Of a DNA stretch of 64,000 nt, positions 8,365-16,691 are shown piece after piece; the first letter of the stretch is position 1, and each line of letters starts with the position of its first letter. A program made the translations under genes and the position numbers. The notes beneath the pieces were generated by a model that worked only from the letters and a program-made list of their open reading frames with translations, did not search any database and was not told the DNA's origin. Source of the DNA: Janthinobacterium sp. BJB426 (lineage in GTDB: Bacteria; Pseudomonadota; Gammaproteobacteria; Burkholderiales; Burkholderiaceae_D); the NCBI RefSeq assembly GCF_002735705.1, contig NZ_PDZL01000009.1, positions 1 through 64,000 on the forward strand, read 5' to 3'.

Positions 8365-8664
8365 TTAAAACCCGGCCACCACCGTGTTCATGTGCTCCAC
8401 TTGCGGTGGGGCGGCAAAGAATTCACCCACCAGGCCGCGCCAGGCCTGGAAGTCGTCGCTGCCGCGGAAATGCACGGTATGGTCTTCCAGGGTGGCCCAG
8501 CCCACCACCAGGCGGTAGGCATCGCCGTTTTCGATCGAGCGCTCCAGGCGCATCGATTCGCAGCCGCGCGCGCGCTGGAACAGGGGGATGGCTTTCGTCA
8601 CGGCCGCTTCGAAGGCAGCATGCGTGGCTGATTTGATCTGGATGTGGGCAATTTCAAAAATCAT
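8365..8664 (-). CDS. Antibiotic biosynthesis monooxygenase (ABM)-domain protein
   Basis: 99-residue dimeric alpha/beta-barrel type protein. The sequence MIFEIAHIQIK, the helix HAAFEAAVTKAIPLFQRARGCESMRLERSIEN and RLVVGWATLEDHTVHFRGSDDFQAWRGLV follow the ABM family order strand-helix-strand-strand-helix, with the W-x-T-x-E-x-H segment and a final helix containing FFAAPPQVEH. Members are cofactor-free monooxygenases or small-molecule-binding stress proteins. I used the ATG at 8664; an upstream ATG at 8721 adds unrelated residues. The specific substrate cannot be inferred. Confidence 0.8.
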   Translation of the reverse strand: MIFEIAHIQIKSATHAAFEAAVTKAIPLFQRARGCESMRLERSIENGDAYRLVVGWATLEDHTVHFRGSDDFQAWRGLVGEFFAAPPQVEHMNTVVAGF

Positions 8665-8730
8665 GGCAAGTTCCACTGTGGAATGAAGGAAGCTGGATCT
8701 TGCCATAATTTGGCCGCGCAAGGGAGACCG

Positions 8731-9060
8731 TCAGCCTGCCTGCGCGTGCGCGCCCGTGCGCCGGCCGCCCGCGTGGCTGGCCGTGCGCTGTTCGATGTCG
8801 CAGCCATTGCAGGCCTGCACGATGGCGTGCGCCCGTTGCCGTTCCTGCGCATTGCCGATGGTCACGACGAGGCGGAACATGCCGCGCCACGCGGCCTTGC
8901 CCTGTATGGGGACGGCTTCGTCGTCGACCGTGTCGAGCTGCACGGCGTGCGCGGGGAAGCCATCATCGAGCAGGGCGCTGCGGGCCTGCTGCGCATCGGC
9001 AAAGTGGTCGAAGATACGGATCAGGGCGGGTGAAACAAGGGGGCTGGTGGCGGTGTGCAT
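8731..9060 (-). CDS. Hypothetical protein, 109 aa
   Basis: Small protein with a predicted alpha/beta arrangement: an initial helix (SPALIRIFDHFADAQQARSALLDDGF) followed by a strand (AVQLDTVDDEAVP) and MFRLVVTIGNAQERQRAHAIVQACNG. This resembles the DDGF-type alpha/beta repeats seen in small stress proteins that sense or shield (for example general-stress 17M-like folds). That comparison is only structural guesswork. The C-terminus is low-complexity (GGRRTGAHAQAG). No signal peptide. Function unknown. Confidence 0.55.
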   Translation of the reverse strand: MHTATSPLVSPALIRIFDHFADAQQARSALLDDGFPAHAVQLDTVDDEAVPIQGKAAWRGMFRLVVTIGNAQERQRAHAIVQACNGCDIEQRTASHAGGRRTGAHAQAG

Positions 9061-9231
9061 GGCCAGGCTTTCGAATAGGGGCGTCCGGGTTTGACCTGCC
9101 AGCCTGCAAATAATTCTGCCTCAGCCTGTAAAATCCTCGATCAAGGCGCAAAAGTTTGATAAATATCCAGTATGGTTGCCAAGTCGCGCTAAGATACGCC
9201 TTGCGGTATCAATCTTTCATAGGAGAACTAA

Positions 9232-9813
9232 ATGGCAGCGAAGAAAATTCTGTTTTTGACCGGCGATTTTGCAGAAGATTATGAAACGATGGTGCCGTTC
9301 CAGGCCCTGCTGATGCTGGGCCATACCGTGCATGCCGTTTGTCCCGGCAAGAAAAGCGGCGAGACGATCAAGACGGCCATCCACGATTTCGAGGGCGACC
9401 AGACTTACACGGAAAAGCCGGGCCATCTGTTTACGCTGAACGCCAGCTTCGACGAGATCGACCCGGCCGACTATGACGCCGTGATGATTGCCGGCGGTCG
9501 CGCGCCCGAATATTTGCGCCTGAACGAAAAAGTCATCGCCGCCGTGCGTCACTTCGCCGAGGCGGGCAAGCCTGTCGCGGCCGTCTGCCACGGCGCGCAA
9601 TTGCTGGCCGCCGCCGATGTCATCCGTGGCAAGCGCATTTCCGCCTATCCCGCCTGCGCGCCGGAAGTGAAACTGGCGGGCGGCACGTATGCCGACATCG
9701 CCGTCACGGACGCCGTCACCGATGGCCAGTTCGTCACGGCGCCGGCCTGGCCTGCGCATCCGGCCTGGCTGGCGCAGTTCGTCAAGCTGCTGGGCACCGA
9801 GATCCGTTTGTAA
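9232..9813 (+). CDS. DJ-1/PfpI family glutamine-amidotransferase-like protein
   Basis: 193 residues, a single class I glutamine amidotransferase-like domain. The nucleophile elbow is [13 protein letters not shown] (cysteine about residue 121) followed by histidine, the usual PfpI/YhbO pair. The acidic partner is in the FAEDYE segment near the N-terminus (E18 region). [10 protein letters not shown] is the conserved loop before the elbow. Proteins of this group act as deglycases, glyoxalases or chaperones in stress defence, and which applies here cannot be read from the sequence. AGGAG lies just before ATG 9232. It stands alone ahead of the two-component pair. Confidence 0.88.
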   Translation: MAAKKILFLTGDFAEDYETMVPFQALLMLGHTVHAVCPGKKSGETIKTAIHDFEGDQTYTEKPGHLFTLNASFDEIDPADYDAVMIAGGRAPEYLRLNEKVIAAVRHFAEAGKPVAAVCHGAQLLAAADVIRGKRISAYPACAPEVKLAGGTYADIAVTDAVTDGQFVTAPAWPAHPAWLAQFVKLLGTEIRL

Positions 9814-9877
9814 CCTTTACCAGCCCGGCAGGCCGCAGCGTTTGCCGGGCGCACCACTTTTCAGATTCGAGTTCTTC

Positions 9878-11110
9878 ATGCATGCGCCGCGCAGTCAACC
9901 TTCCCGCAAACAACTTCCAGCGTCGCGCTGGCGCCAGCGCCGCCTGGCGCAAGCCGAATCGGGCCTGAGCGCCGCGCAGGAGCGCCAGCTGGCCACCCTG
10001 CACGAGATTTCCACCTTGCTGGCGGGACAGCACGCCATCGATGCGCTGTGCCGTGGCTTCCTGCGCCACGTGATGCAGTTCGCGCAAGCCGAAGGCGGCA
10101 CCGTGCGCATCCTCGATCCGCAGCACGATACCGTGCATATCATCGTGCACGAGGGCATTTCCGATGCCATGGTGGAAGAGGAACACTGCATCCGCAACAA
10201 CGATTGCCTGTGTGGCGCGGCCGTGGCGCAGGGCGTGATCCAGATCCGCGATTTCCGCCAGGTCGATGCGCTGCAGCGTTACCGTTGCCAGGACGAAGGT
10301 TTTATCGCCATCGCCGTCTTCCCCATCCTCGCGCGCGACCAGGTGGTGGGCAGTTTTTCGCTGCACTTTGCGCGCCCGCAAGCCGTGCATGCGCAGCAGC
10401 AGGGCTGGCTGGAAACCCTGGGCCAGAGCCTGGGCATCGCCATCGAAAACCAGCGCCTGATCGCGCGCGAAAAGGAATTCGCCGTGGCGCGCGAACGCAG
10501 CCTGCTGGCCGAAGGCTTGCATGACAGCATCGCGCAAAGCCTGAACTTCATCAGCCTGCAAGTGCAGATGCTCGACGATTCCGTGCGCCGGGGCCAGCTC
10601 GACGAAGCGGCCGAAGTGTTGCCGCTGATGCGCATGGGTGTCGAGCAAAGCTATCAGGACGTGCGCGAATTGCTCGTCAATTTCCGCACGCGCTGGCATG
10701 GCAGCGACCTCGAAAGCAAACTCAGCGAAGTACTGGCCAAGTTCGAACTGCAGACGGGCGTCGTCGGCACCCTGGACATGAGCGGCAATGGCGCGCCACT
10801 GGCGCCCGAGCAGCAGCTGCAGATATTGTTCATCGTGCAGGAAGCGTTGTCGAATATCCGCAAGCACGCGCAAGCGAGCAACGTGGCCCTGCGCGTGGAA
10901 AACGGGCGCGATTTTGCGCTGCAGGTGCGCGACGATGGCGAAGGATTTGCTGCCAACCTGCGCGACAAGAAAACGGAATTGCAGATCGGCTTGCGTATCA
11001 TGCAGGAACGGGCCGAGCGGCTCGGTGCGCAATTTGCCATCGACAGCACGCCCGGCGGCGGCACGACGATCTCGCTGGCCTTGCCGGCAGCCCGGCGCCA
11101 GGCCGCGTAA
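9878..11110 (+). CDS. Soluble NarX-type sensor histidine kinase with GAF domain
   Basis: 410 residues with no membrane segment. A short basic N-terminal region and coiled coil (about 15-45) lead into a GAF domain (about 47-195), then the HisKA_3 dimerisation box with phosphoacceptor H215 (AEGLHDSIAQSLNFISLQ) and an HATPase_c domain (about 312-405: N326, DDGEGF, TPGGGTTI). The GAF domain carries cysteines at 104, 110, 112 and 137 in the context HCIRNNDCLCG..RYRC, a candidate metal, Fe-S or redox site. The partner response regulator starts 32 bases downstream and a Crp/Fnr regulator follows, which suggests oxygen, nitrate or NO control. The start at ATG 9878 is the first after the preceding gene. 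Confidence 0.88.
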   Translation: MHAPRSQPSRKQLPASRWRQRRLAQAESGLSAAQERQLATLHEISTLLAGQHAIDALCRGFLRHVMQFAQAEGGTVRILDPQHDTVHIIVHEGISDAMVEEEHCIRNNDCLCGAAVAQGVIQIRDFRQVDALQRYRCQDEGFIAIAVFPILARDQVVGSFSLHFARPQAVHAQQQGWLETLGQSLGIAIENQRLIAREKEFAVARERSLLAEGLHDSIAQSLNFISLQVQMLDDSVRRGQLDEAAEVLPLMRMGVEQSYQDVRELLVNFRTRWHGSDLESKLSEVLAKFELQTGVVGTLDMSGNGAPLAPEQQLQILFIVQEALSNIRKHAQASNVALRVENGRDFALQVRDDGEGFAANLRDKKTELQIGLRIMQERAERLGAQFAIDSTPGGGTTISLALPAARRQAA

Positions 11111-11142
11111 CAGATGAATCATCCTTATCAGGCAACAAACAC

Positions 11143-11790
11143 GTGAACGCACCAATCAAAATCCTGCTGGTCGATGACCACACCTTGCTGCGCAGCGGCG
11201 TCAAGCTGCTGTTGCAGCGCAATCCTCAATTCCAGGTGGTGGGCGAGGCATCGAATGGGCTCGACGGCGTGCGCCTGACGGCCGAACTGCAGCCCGACGT
11301 GGTGCTGATGGACTTGAACATGCCTGGCGTGTCCGGCGTCGAGGCGCTGCAGCTGATCCTGCAGGCCCTGCCGCAGATGGTCGTGCTGATGCTGACCGTG
11401 TCGGAAAACGCAGCCGACCTGGGCGCGGCCCTGCGCGCCGGTGCGCGCGGCTATTTGCTGAAAAATATCGAGGCCGAGCAGCTGGGCCAGGCCATTTGCC
11501 GCGCCGCCGCCGGCGAATCCGTGATTGCCGACGCCATGACGGCCAAGCTCGTGTCGCAGTTCCGCGCGGGGCAGAACGCGCCCCAGGCCGACTATGACAA
11601 ACTGACGCCGCGCGAACGCGAAGCCATGGCCTGCCTGGCGCAAGGACTGAGCAACAAGGAAATCGCGCGCCAGCTCGACGTGGCCGAAAGCACGGTGAAA
11701 ATCCACGTGCAAAACATCCTCAAGAAGCTTAAGCTCAGCAGCCGCGTGCAGATCGCCGTGTATGCGGTCGAGCGCGAATTGAGCAAATAA
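11143..11790 (+). CDS. NarL/FixJ-family response regulator
   Basis: 215 residues. The receiver domain (1-125) has the acidic pocket DD (11-12), phosphoacceptor D57 (VLMDLNM), T/S switch (LTVSE) and conserved lysine (LLKNI). The C-terminal LuxR-type HTH (about 148-212) reads LTPREREAMACLAQGLSNKEIARQL, then VAESTVKIHVQNILKKL. The translation start is a GTG at 11143. It is very likely phosphorylated by the preceding kinase. A long perfect inverted repeat begins at the base after the stop codon. Confidence 0.92.
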   Translation: MNAPIKILLVDDHTLLRSGVKLLLQRNPQFQVVGEASNGLDGVRLTAELQPDVVLMDLNMPGVSGVEALQLILQALPQMVVLMLTVSENAADLGAALRAGARGYLLKNIEAEQLGQAICRAAAGESVIADAMTAKLVSQFRAGQNAPQADYDKLTPREREAMACLAQGLSNKEIARQLDVAESTVKIHVQNILKKLKLSSRVQIAVYAVERELSK

Positions 11791-11841
11791 AGATCAAACA
11801 AAGTGCAAATAGTGCGCAAGCAATGCGCGATTGTTTGATCT
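11791..11841. promoter_or_regulatory. Perfect 11-bp inverted repeat, terminator-like or operator
   Basis: AGATCAAACAA (11791-11801) and TTGTTTGATCT (11831-11841) are exact inverted copies around a 29-base centre that holds a smaller GCGCA/TGCGC hairpin. The left arm starts immediately after the response-regulator stop codon. There is no T-run after it. It may end the two-component transcript or be a binding site for the following Crp/Fnr-type regulator: TTTGATC resembles an Fnr-type half site, but the spacing is not that of an Fnr box. Confidence 0.5.
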
Positions 11842-11945
11842 GCATGGCGTTCCGGCCTAGACAACCCTAGTTCCTTTGACGTATGGCCTTGACCGTGCCG
11901 GCCCATTACACTCTTAGTCATTCGCTAATCTAATAAGAGAGTGTC

Positions 11946-12641
11946 ATGCATAAGGTCAACGTCGATGGCTTGCTATCGAGCCAGGCTCTGTTCCGCCATA
12001 TTTCCCCTTCGCAATTAGAGCAATTGCGCCAGGATGTCGTGCGTGTTGAAGTGGAAAAAGGCAAAGTGCTGTTTCGCAAGGGCGAAGTGGCGGAAGGCGC
12101 CTATGTGGTGGTTTTCGGCCTCGTCAAGCTGAGCGTGTTTTCCATGGAAGGTACGGACAAGGTACTGGAACTGATCCGTCCGGGCCAGAGTTTCGGCGAA
12201 GCCATGATTTTCCTCGATGAACCGTATCCATTCTGCGCCGAAGCGCTCGAGCACTGCTTGCTGCTGCGCATCCCGCCGCACGCGCTGCTGCGCCTGCTGG
12301 ACCAGTCGCCGCGCATCGCGCGCCAGATGATGAACAGCCTGTCGCATCATCTGATGGGTTTCATCCGCAACGTGGAGCGCTGCTCCGTGCAGAACGCCAC
12401 CCAGCGCGTGGTCGAGTATTTGCTGCAGGCGTCGGACCAGCAGCGCTCGAACGAGGTCAAGCTGGACCTGAAGAAAAGTCTGTTGGCATCGTTCCTGAAC
12501 CTGGCACCCGCCACCCTGTCGCGCGTGCTGCACCAGCTGACGGACTTGCATTTGATTAAAGTCAGCGGTTCGCTGATCCAGATCCAGCCCGATGCCTTGA
12601 AAACATATCGCCATGGTTCCACTGCGGCCATGCTGAATTAA
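11946..12641 (+). CDS. Crp/Fnr-family transcriptional regulator
   Basis: 231 residues. It has an N-terminal cyclic-nucleotide-binding-type beta barrel (about 15-125, with GEVAEGAYVVVFGLVKL and PGQSFGEAMIF), a dimer helix (about 126-160) and a winged helix (LKKSLLASFLNLAPATLSRVLHQL). The N-terminal Fe-S cysteine cluster of FNR is absent, so it is closer to DNR/NnrR-type or Crp-type regulators; the ligand is not deducible. Cysteines at FCAEALEHC sit in the barrel. Its place after a NarX/NarL-type pair suggests a link to anaerobic or nitrosative metabolism. It is convergent with the MFS gene, with 7 bases between stops. Confidence 0.9.
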   Translation: MHKVNVDGLLSSQALFRHISPSQLEQLRQDVVRVEVEKGKVLFRKGEVAEGAYVVVFGLVKLSVFSMEGTDKVLELIRPGQSFGEAMIFLDEPYPFCAEALEHCLLLRIPPHALLRLLDQSPRIARQMMNSLSHHLMGFIRNVERCSVQNATQRVVEYLLQASDQQRSNEVKLDLKKSLLASFLNLAPATLSRVLHQLTDLHLIKVSGSLIQIQPDALKTYRHGSTAAMLN

Positions 12642-12648
12642 GCGTTTA

Positions 12649-13842
12649 TCACTCAGCTTTTTCAGTAGGCAAGGTCAGCCGCCAGAACAGCAGGGCGAGC
12701 AAGCTGACCGCCGCGCCCAGCGCGCATACCCCATGCCAGCCCGCCAGCGCATACACGCTGGTGGCGGCAATCGCACCGAGTCCGCTTCCCACCGCATAAA
12801 ACAGCATGTAGCACGCCACCAGGCGGCTGTGCGCGTCGCTGTCGTCCTTGAAGATCAGGCTCTGGTTCGTCACGTGGATAGCCTGGCCCGCCAGATCCAG
12901 CGCGATGATGCCGACGATTAACGGCCACAGGGCCGCGCCCGCAAAGCTGAGCGGCAGCCACGCGGCCAGCAGAAGCAACAGGGCCGCGCCCGTCGTCCAC
13001 TGCGAGCGGCCCTTGTCGGCCAATGCTCCCGCCTGCGCCGCGCCCAGCGCCCCGATCACCCCGACGAGGCCAAACGCGCCGATGGCTGCATGGCTATAGC
13101 CTTGCGCCGTCAGGGGCAGCACCAGGGCGCTCCAGAAAATATTGAAGACGGCAAACATCAGCAGGGCCAGCATGCCCCGTACGCGCAGCACTTTGTTGTG
13201 CATCAACATCTCCACCATGGAAGCGAGCAGGGCGCCGTAGGCCAGTTTTTGACTGGATGGCTGCGCCGGTGGCAGCTTGCGCCACAGCAGCAACAGCAGA
13301 GCGCAGGCGATGGTCGCCGAGACAACGTACACGGCGCGCCAGTCGGCCAGGTCCGCCACCACGCCGGACAGGGTGCGCGCCAGCAGCAAGCCGATCACCA
13401 CGCCGCCCTGTGCCATGCCGACGACTCTTCCCCGTTCATGGCTGGCCGCCGCGCTGGCCGCATAGGCGATCAAGCCCTGCGTCATGGCCGTGCCCAGCAA
13501 GCCCACCAGCAGCATGCCGCCCAGCAAGGCGGCCGTGGAACGGGCGCAGCCCAGCGCCGCCAGGGTGATGGCCAGCAAGCCCAGCTGGAACAGGGTCAGG
13601 CGGCGCCGGTTCAGCATGTCGCCCAAGGGAACGAGCAGCAGCAGGGCCAGCGCGCAGCCGATCTGCGTGGCCGTGATGACCATGCCGCTGGCGGCCTCCG
13701 TCATGCCGAATTCGTGCGCCAGTGTGGCGAGCAAGGGCTGGGCGTAATACACATTGGCCACGCTGAGGCCGGCCGCCGTGGCAAACAGCCAGACGAGGGA
13801 AGGGGGAAGTGCTGTCGTGATGGGAGTCGTCGTATCGCGCAT
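12649..13842 (-). CDS. MFS transporter (drug/metabolite efflux type)
   Basis: 397-residue major facilitator protein with 12 predicted membrane helices. The N-terminal AGLSVANVYYAQPLLATLAHEF and the loop 2-3 motif LGDMLNRRR place it in the group of YnfM/arabinose-efflux-like exporters. It is probably an inner-membrane proton antiporter that exports toxic or signal compounds. It is divergent from an HxlR regulator with 85 bases between the two starts, and that gap carries two inverted copies of a candidate operator. Control of this exporter by the HxlR protein is therefore likely. Confidence 0.9.
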   Translation of the reverse strand: MRDTTTPITTALPPSLVWLFATAAGLSVANVYYAQPLLATLAHEFGMTEAASGMVITATQIGCALALLLLVPLGDMLNRRRLTLFQLGLLAITLAALGCARSTAALLGGMLLVGLLGTAMTQGLIAYAASAAASHERGRVVGMAQGGVVIGLLLARTLSGVVADLADWRAVYVVSATIACALLLLLWRKLPPAQPSSQKLAYGALLASMVEMLMHNKVLRVRGMLALLMFAVFNIFWSALVLPLTAQGYSHAAIGAFGLVGVIGALGAAQAGALADKGRSQWTTGAALLLLLAAWLPLSFAGAALWPLIVGIIALDLAGQAIHVTNQSLIFKDDSDAHSRLVACYMLFYAVGSGLGAIAATSVYALAGWHGVCALGAAVSLLALLFWRLTLPTEKAE

Positions 13843-13856
13843 GGGTTTTTAGGTAG

Positions 13857-13914
13857 GTGGTTTCAAATTAAAACCAGTTGGAGTCTACGCCGAGAAGTTT
13901 TAAAATGCAACCAC
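13857..13914. promoter_or_regulatory. Pair of inverted 19-bp candidate operators between MFS and hxlR-type genes
   Basis: GTGGTTTCAAATTAAAACC (13857-13875) and, on the other strand, GTGGTTGCATTTTAAAACT (13896-13914) match at 15 of 19 positions and point toward each other. The centres are 39 bases apart, close to four helical turns. Both are AT-rich and lie in the divergent intergenic gap, the expected place for HxlR binding. This is seen in the sequence; the assignment to HxlR is inference. Confidence 0.55.
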
Positions 13915-13927
13915 TCAATCCTGGAGC

Positions 13928-14386
13928 ATGATGATGGCCAAGCGCAAGAGCCTGAAAACCGACCCCTGTCCCGTGGCGCGCGCGCTCGACGTGATCGGCG
14001 AGCGCTGGTCGCTGCTGATCGTGCGCGACGCCTTCGACGGCATGCGCAGGTTCGGCGAGTTCCAGAAAAGCCTGGGCGTGGCGAAGAACATCCTGGCCGA
14101 CCGCCTGCACACCCTGGTGGAAGAGGGCATCTTCACGGTCGCGCCCGCCTCGGACGGCACGGCCTACCAGGAATACGTGCTGACGCAAAAGGGGCTGGCC
14201 CTGTTTCCCGTCGTCGTCGGCTTGCGCCAGTGGAGCGAGACGCAGCTGTTCGAATCAGGCGAGGCGCATTCGACCTTGCTGCAGCGTGGCTCAGGCTTGC
14301 CCGTGCGCAGGATGGACGTGCTGGCGCCCGATGGCCGCGTGTTGCAGGCGGGCGACACCGTCGTGCACAAGGTCGTGGCGCCATGA
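13928..14386 (+). CDS. HxlR-family transcriptional regulator
   Basis: 152 residues. The HxlR winged helix occupies about 10-105: CPVARALDVIGERWSLLIVRDAFDGMRRFGEFQKSLGV is the family hallmark, including the N-terminal cysteine (C14) that in several HxlR proteins senses aldehydes, quinones or oxidants. A 45-residue C-terminal tail follows. ATG codons at 13928 and 13931 are both possible; CTGGAG lies upstream. The gene overlaps the next one (ATGA), so the two are translationally coupled. It probably represses the divergent MFS gene and perhaps its own operon. Confidence 0.9.
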   Translation: MMMAKRKSLKTDPCPVARALDVIGERWSLLIVRDAFDGMRRFGEFQKSLGVAKNILADRLHTLVEEGIFTVAPASDGTAYQEYVLTQKGLALFPVVVGLRQWSETQLFESGEAHSTLLQRGSGLPVRRMDVLAPDGRVLQAGDTVVHKVVAP

Positions 14387-15597
14387 GCCGCACGGTGGCA
14401 GTCATCGGCGGCGGCATCACGGGCGTCACCACCGCTTACGCGCTGGCGCAACGGGGCGTCAATGTCACCCTGATCGAGCGCCACCGCTATGCGGCCATGG
14501 AAACGTCGTATGCGAACGGCGGGCAATTGTCGGCCTCACATGCGGAGGTGTGGAACCACAAGGCAACGGTACTGAACGCCCTGAAATGGATGGCGCGGCG
14601 CGATGCACCCTTGCTGCTCCATCCCTGGCCCAGCTGGCACAAGCTGAGCTGGTTTGCTCAATTCCTTGCTGCCATGCCGGGTTATGAACGCAATACCATC
14701 GCCACGGCCCGCATGGCGATCGCCGCGCGCGAACATCTGTTTGCGTGGGCAGAGCAAGAGAATATTGATTTCGATCACCGCCGCGCCGGCATTCTGCACG
14801 TCTACCGCGACCAGCGCGGCTTCGAGCGGGCGGCCGGCGTGTCGCGCCTGCTGGCGCAAGGGGGCTTGCAGCGGCGCGCCGTGACCTTGACGGAAATGCG
14901 CGCCATCGAGCCGGCGCTGCAAGGTAATTTTTACGGCGGCTATTACACGGACAGCGATTCCACGGGCGACATCCACAAATTCACCAGCGGCCTGGCCGAC
15001 GCCTGCGTCCGCCTGGGGGTGCCGTGCCGCTACGGCGCACAGGTCACGGCGCTGGCGCGCGAACATGGCAAGGTGCGCGTCTCCATGGATGGGGACAGCA
15101 CCGTGTTTGACGCCGTCATCATTTGCGCGGGCACGGCCAGCCGCGCCATGGCAGCAATGCTGGGCGACCATGTGAACGTGTATCCCGTGAAAGGCTATTC
15201 GATCACCGTGCAGCTCGATGATGCGGCCAGCCGCGCGGCCGCACCGTCCATCAGCCTGCTCGACGACGCCACCAAGCTGGTCAGCAGCCGCCTGGGCGAA
15301 GACCGGCTCAGGGTGGCGGGCACGGCGGAATTCAATGGCGTCAACCACGACATCCGCGCCGACCGCATCCGCCCGCTATTGCAGTGGGTGGAGCAGTGTT
15401 TTCCGGGTATCAATACGCGCAAGGTGATCCCCTGGGCCGGTTTGCGCCCCATGCTGCCTGCCATGCTGCCGAAAGTGGGGCCGGGCAAGGCGCCGGGCGT
15501 GTACTACAACACGGGCCACGGCCACCTGGGCTGGACCCTGGCAGCCGCCACGGCGGAGATGGTGGCGCAGCAAGTGGCTGCCATGGCGCAGGATTGA
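14383..15597 (+). CDS. dadA: D-amino acid dehydrogenase-type FAD oxidoreductase
   Basis: 404-residue DAO-family flavoprotein. The N-terminal dinucleotide motif is VIGGGITGVTTAYALAQRG, followed by ERHRYAAMETSYANGGQLSASHAEVWN, which is characteristic of DadA (covering FAD and substrate loops). The C-terminal PWAGLRPMLPAMLPKVGP and GHGHLGWTLAAATAE are the second FAD-binding part. It would oxidise D-amino acids to 2-oxo acids and ammonia, passing electrons to the quinone pool at the membrane. It overlaps the upstream hxlR-type gene by 4 bases and is followed 3 bases later by a GlxA-type regulator, suggesting a small operon. Absence of an adjacent alanine racemase leaves the substrate open. Confidence 0.88.
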   Translation: MSRTVAVIGGGITGVTTAYALAQRGVNVTLIERHRYAAMETSYANGGQLSASHAEVWNHKATVLNALKWMARRDAPLLLHPWPSWHKLSWFAQFLAAMPGYERNTIATARMAIAAREHLFAWAEQENIDFDHRRAGILHVYRDQRGFERAAGVSRLLAQGGLQRRAVTLTEMRAIEPALQGNFYGGYYTDSDSTGDIHKFTSGLADACVRLGVPCRYGAQVTALAREHGKVRVSMDGDSTVFDAVIICAGTASRAMAAMLGDHVNVYPVKGYSITVQLDDAASRAAAPSISLLDDATKLVSSRLGEDRLRVAGTAEFNGVNHDIRADRIRPLLQWVEQCFPGINTRKVIPWAGLRPMLPAMLPKVGPGKAPGVYYNTGHGHLGWTLAAATAEMVAQQVAAMAQD

Positions 15598-15600
15598 AGC

Positions 15601-16563
15601 ATGCCAACGATTGCCATCCTGATCTTTCCCGGCGTGCAGGCGCTCGACGTCAGCGGGCCCATGGACGTGTTTGCCGAAGCGAACAGCTTTTTGCCACCCG
15701 AACAGCATTACGTGATCGAAGTGTTGGGCACGCAGGAAGGCTTGCTGCGCTGCTCCAACGGGCTATGTCTGGCTGCGCACCGGCATTATGCGCAGGTGCA
15801 CGACGCCTATGACCTGTTGCTGGTGGCGGGCGGTCCCGGCTTGCCGGCGCAAGCGCGTGACGCGGACCTGAGCGCCTGGCTGGCCAGCGCGGCCGGCAAG
15901 GCGCGCCGCCACGGCTCCATCTGCAATGGCGCGTTCTTGCTGGGCCATGCGGGCTTGCTCGATGGAAAAAAGGTTGCCACGCACTGGAACGATGCGGCGG
16001 CGCTGGCCGCCCGTTTTCCGTTGGCGCAAGTCGATGCGGACAGTATTTATCTGCATGACGGCAAGCTGGTCAGCTCTGCGGGCGTGACGGCGGGCATCGA
16101 CCTGTCGCTATCCTTGCTAGCAGACGACTGTGGAGCGCAACTGGCGCTGCAGGTGGCGCGGCGGCTGGTGGTGTACACGCAGCGCCAGGGCGGGCAGTCG
16201 CAGTTCAGTCCGTACCTGACCCCGGTCGTCGATGCTTCCTCGCCCGTGGCGCAGGCGCAGCAATACGTGCTGGCACACCTTGGCGCGGCGCTCGATGTGG
16301 ATACCTTGGCGCGGCTGGTGGCCATGAGCCCGCGCAACTTTGCCCGGGTCTTCGTGCGCGAGCTGGGCGTGACGCCGGCATACTTCATTGAAAGCGCCCG
16401 GCTCGATGCGGCGCGCGCCTTGCTCGAAGCGGGTAGCGAGCCGCTGAAAACCGTCGCCTGGCGCTGCGGCTTTGGCACGGCCGACCAGTTGCGCACGGTG
16501 TTTCTGCGGCGCCTGGGCGTATCGGCCAAACAATACCGGCAGAACTTTTCCAGCCTTCAATAG
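15601..16563 (+). CDS. GlxA-family AraC transcriptional regulator
   Basis: 320 residues. Residues 1-190 form a DJ-1/PfpI-like sensor domain (IAILIFPGVQALDVSGPMDVFAEAN; nucleophile-elbow-like SICNGAFLLGHAG with C104-region cysteine). Residues 215-318 are an AraC/XylS DNA-binding domain with two HTHs (LARLVAMSPRNFARVFVRELG and KTVAWRCGFGTADQLRTVFLRRLGVS). Such proteins often regulate amine or amino-acid catabolism. Position right behind dadA hints at control of D-amino acid or related nitrogen metabolism. Confidence 0.9.
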   Translation: MPTIAILIFPGVQALDVSGPMDVFAEANSFLPPEQHYVIEVLGTQEGLLRCSNGLCLAAHRHYAQVHDAYDLLLVAGGPGLPAQARDADLSAWLASAAGKARRHGSICNGAFLLGHAGLLDGKKVATHWNDAAALAARFPLAQVDADSIYLHDGKLVSSAGVTAGIDLSLSLLADDCGAQLALQVARRLVVYTQRQGGQSQFSPYLTPVVDASSPVAQAQQYVLAHLGAALDVDTLARLVAMSPRNFARVFVRELGVTPAYFIESARLDAARALLEAGSEPLKTVAWRCGFGTADQLRTVFLRRLGVSAKQYRQNFSSLQ

Positions 16564-16691
16564 TTGGATGGCAGGAATCCCCGCCATGCTGTCCGGAAAG
16601 CACGGCAGCCAGCACCCCCGCCCATCACGCCGCAAACCTATACTTTTCCTGCTGGCGCGCCACTTCGGCGCGCCCTTGAGGAAAGTCAAAC

